Below are positions 30,754 through 32,747 of a stretch of 32,747 bases of DNA, piece after piece. The stretch covers positions 1,101 to 33,847 of the forward strand of contig MNCI01005779.1 in the NCBI GenBank assembly GCA_015680685.1, read 5' to 3'. The translations under genes were made by a program, and so were the position numbers. The DNA comes from Gnetum montanum. Its lineage: Eukaryota; Streptophyta; Gnetopsida; Gnetales; Gnetaceae. The notes below the pieces were generated by a model. The model worked only from the letters and a program-made list of their open reading frames with translations. It did not search any database and had not been told where the DNA came from. Numbering within the stretch: position 1 is the first letter of the stretch; every line of letters begins with the position of its first letter.

Positions 30754-30919
30754 AGAGGCAGCACTCCCTTCATTTCCCAATCCTAGCTAGAAGTAGCGAA
30801 GCTCTGGCAGATTGATCACTCTAGAGTTAGAATTTCTCCCATGTGCCCGTAGTAGGAGTCCTAGAGTGAACGGCTCTTTATTCGAGTAGCTTGTAACCTA
30901 AACCCAAGTTGTGTACGAC

Positions 30920-30925
30920 AATAAA
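30920..30925 (+). terminator. AATAAA poly(A)-type signal in LTR B
   Basis: AATAAAGATGAAC matches AATAAAGACAAAC in LTR A (26152). Its place, about 170 bp after the TATA box, fits the R region of an LTR. Confidence 0.55.
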
Positions 30926-31515
30926 GATGAACTTGATTGGATAAACCTTGCAGCACGTGGTTTTATTATTGTTTATTTACTNCTAGTCAAGGAATCGGCT
31001 ACTCATTGCTAGGCTAGAACGTGTGATAAGTACGACTTAGTTACGAGCACCCACGGGTGTGTACGGCTAGCTAAGGAATCAGCTGCTTATCACACTTAAG
31101 CTAAATAGGTGCCTCAGTACGACCACTTTGAGCACTTGCGTAACGTGTGGTGATCCCAGTGACGATTAGCGTTTGGTAAGCCACAATTGCATAGTTCAGG
31201 GTGTGTCCACTAAGTGGGAACGGATGCTGATGCTAGTTAACTTAGACTTAGGACATTAGTCACCCCTAGCTTAGTTTCTCAACCCTTTCCCTGATAGTAT
31301 AGAAGATAAACCGAAAAATACCAAAAAAATCACATACCTCAAACTTGCTTAACCATACACCATGACACTTACAAGCATGCCTGGGAAGACAACGAATGAT
31401 TAACCCCAAGTGTTTCTTGTGGTGTTAAGGCATTTAGTCTGCAGAGTTCGACCGGATCGTGCATGCATGCTCGTATTCGTATGGTTGAGTGTAGGGGTAT
31501 CTCGCCACTCATCAT

Positions 31516-31533
31516 TAGTGCCATTGTCAGGGA
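31516..31533 (+). other. Degenerate tRNA-Asp-type primer-binding site
   Basis: TAGTGCCATTGTCAGGGA begins two bases after the LTR end. Plant Athila/Tat-like elements use TGGCGCCGTTGCCGGGGA, complementary to the tRNA-Asp 3' end. The five differences are all C-to-T or G-to-A. Confidence 0.8.
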
Positions 31534-31635
31534 CTAAGTGCTTTTACACCAATTGAACATAAGGGATATCACTCACATCGTTGTGAGCCTAAACGAACCT
31601 TAGGGTTAATCAGTTAATTCAAAACATAAATAACG

Positions 31636-32747
31636 ATGAAAGTTAGCACACCTAAGGACAATACAGGAGAAATTCAGGATCATACGCATAACCCATATCA
31701 GCCAAGTCCTAAATAGTATTCAATAACTTATACTCATCCCGATGAGTATATCCCTGATTACACTTTTACCCTCCATCAGGATGAACAATTGCGCTGGAGA
31801 GATTCGGTTGGTAATATAGTCTTGCCACCAGATTGATCCATTCCGAACATGCTCCTCCGTGAATTGGCACAGATTGGCATATAGGACTTATTCGCTGAAT
31901 ACATTGCTGGAATATATCGCATAAGGGATTATCGTCCCACAAATGCCCAACGTATTCGGGATGAAAGGTAAGAGAGCCAACATTCACTATTGAAGGGCAA
32001 GGTCCCCCACGTCATTAGTGAAATAGGAGAAGAGGAACCCCTCACGATGGGTTTCTTAGAAAATGATGTTCCTCCTCCTCACTCTAGTGAAGAGGTTAGG
32101 CATCAGGGCCTTAGATCAACGATACATATTCCAGGCTCTGATCCCCGTGAGCACCAGCTGTTCACGGCAGGAACAACTACTCACACTAATGACGGACTCG
32201 TTGATCGTCACAACGATCGGGGCCGAAGCAGCCGAAGAGAAGGCAAGAAACATCACCATGGTGATGGATCCCCTTCTTCTTCTCCTTCATCTCATCATTC
32301 ACCCTCTCCTTCCACATCTGGGCGCAGCCACCATGAGCATAACGTGGAGAGTAAAGGTAAAAGAGATGAAATGCCTTGACAGGAAGGTCGAGAGGAGTTA
32401 GGACAAGGGCAAGGACGTAGGGAGAATAGGGAACCACCAAGTAGGCATCACAGACGTCATGAAAGAGATGATCATGATGAGCTCCTATTCACAACCCAAA
32501 GCATGCTTGATATTAGAGAGGCAGTTAGGATTCCCATGAGGCGTTTAAAGGATAGTAGGATCAAGCGTTTGGACATAAATAATATCCCACATTTTGAAGG
32601 GGGATACAACGCTGATCCTCAGCATCATTTATAGGAATTCCATGATGCCTGTGCCTTGCATAACATAGAAAATGAGTGGCAGAAGCTTAAGTTGTTCCCA
32701 AGGACACTCATTAAAGAAGCAGAGAACTGGTACCGGTCCTTAGAACC
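31636..32747 (+). pseudogene. Gag of element B (decayed, cut by window end)
   Basis: The start is chosen at ATG 31636 (MKVSTPKDNTGE), in the frame that continues through YIPDYTFTLHQDEQLRWRD. A low-complexity His/Ser/Pro-rich stretch (about 32190-32340) precedes the conserved gag core: RIKRLDINNIPHFEGGYNAD, then NIENEWQKLKLFPRTLIKEA and WYRSLE at the window edge. In-frame stops include TGA at 31834 and 32377 and TAG at 32632. The last part would normally be followed by a zinc knuckle outside the window. Confidence 0.88.

Larger units (their letters stand above)
30661..31514 (+). repeat. 5' LTR of element B (854 bp)
   Basis: It starts TGATGAG and ends ...CTCATCA. The left half aligns with LTR A (25893 on) and the right half with LTR 1 (22-552). 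It contains a U3 palindrome, a TATA box and an AATAAA signal. One undetermined base (N) lies at 30982, exactly where alignment with the window-start LTR begins. Confidence 0.9.
30661..32747 (+). mobile_element. Family T element B, 5' part, inserted into element C
   Basis: 5' LTR (30661-31514), tRNA-type primer-binding site (31516-31533), leader and gag up to the window end. Element C coding sequence runs up to about 30600 and stops at this LTR, so element B is the younger insertion. Its LTR keeps many CG dinucleotides, unlike LTR A. The rest of the element is outside the window, so whether it carries pol is unknown. Confidence 0.88.

Noticed and set aside
1-31514. LTR 1 and LTR B as the two ends of one 31-kb element
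   Set aside because: LTR B is followed by a primer-binding site and gag reading away from the interval, and LTR 1 has no primer-binding site after it. They therefore belong to separate insertions.
32063-32401. Second overlapping plus-strand frame and the minus-strand frame 32186-32440 in element B
   Set aside because: The gag frame starting at 31636 aligns with element A and continues into the conserved core. The others are shadows of its low-complexity region.

Overview
The window looks like intergenic DNA from a large plant nuclear genome. A conifer or other gymnosperm is plausible, but this is inferred only from the mix and age of the repeats. It is AT-rich, and I found no intact host gene, tRNA, rRNA or CRISPR array. 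Nearly all recognisable sequence is decayed LTR retrotransposons of plant lineages: Ty3/gypsy chromovirus, Tat-like Ty3/gypsy and Ty1/copia. Many changes are C-to-T or G-to-A at former CG and CAG/CTG sites, as expected for long-silenced, cytosine-methylated plant repeats.

Layout. 1-552 is the 3' part of an LTR of 'family T'. 553-6727 is AT-rich and unidentified, with several broken minus-strand coding relics of unknown origin and some small degenerate repeats. 6728-17329 is a nearly complete minus-strand chromovirus. Its 3' LTR is 6728-7189, followed (reading rightward) by a polypurine tract, a chromodomain-like end, integrase, RNase H, reverse transcriptase, protease and gag (start at 11890). 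A leader of almost 5 kb with minisatellites separates gag from the 5' LTR (16869-17329). 17540-18430 is a plus-strand Tat-like RT/RNase H relic. 18430-20340 is the gag start and leader of a second chromovirus of the same family, also minus strand.

20355-26350 is a plus-strand family T element (element A). It has gag, an aspartic-protease domain that lacks its catalytic motif, a 2 kb non-coding tail and a 3' LTR, but no visible reverse transcriptase or integrase. 27063-27647 is a polypurine tract plus a plus-strand LTR related to the chromovirus LTRs. 27990-28331 is a Ty1/copia RNase H C-terminus on the minus strand. About 28940-30660 is the 3' end of another minus-strand retroelement (element C), whose LTR carries an unusual phased inverted-octamer array. 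30661 to the window end is the 5' LTR, primer-binding site and gag of a second family T element (element B), which inserted into element C.

None of these genes forms a working pathway. The main points of interest are structural. A gag-protease-only element shares premature stops with its relative. Its protease core is open but the active-site loop is missing. A U3 palindrome is kept in two diverged LTRs. Minisatellites in chromovirus leaders differ between copies. There is also the unidentified coding tract at 1-6.7 kb. Identity figures are hand counts, and no database search was possible.
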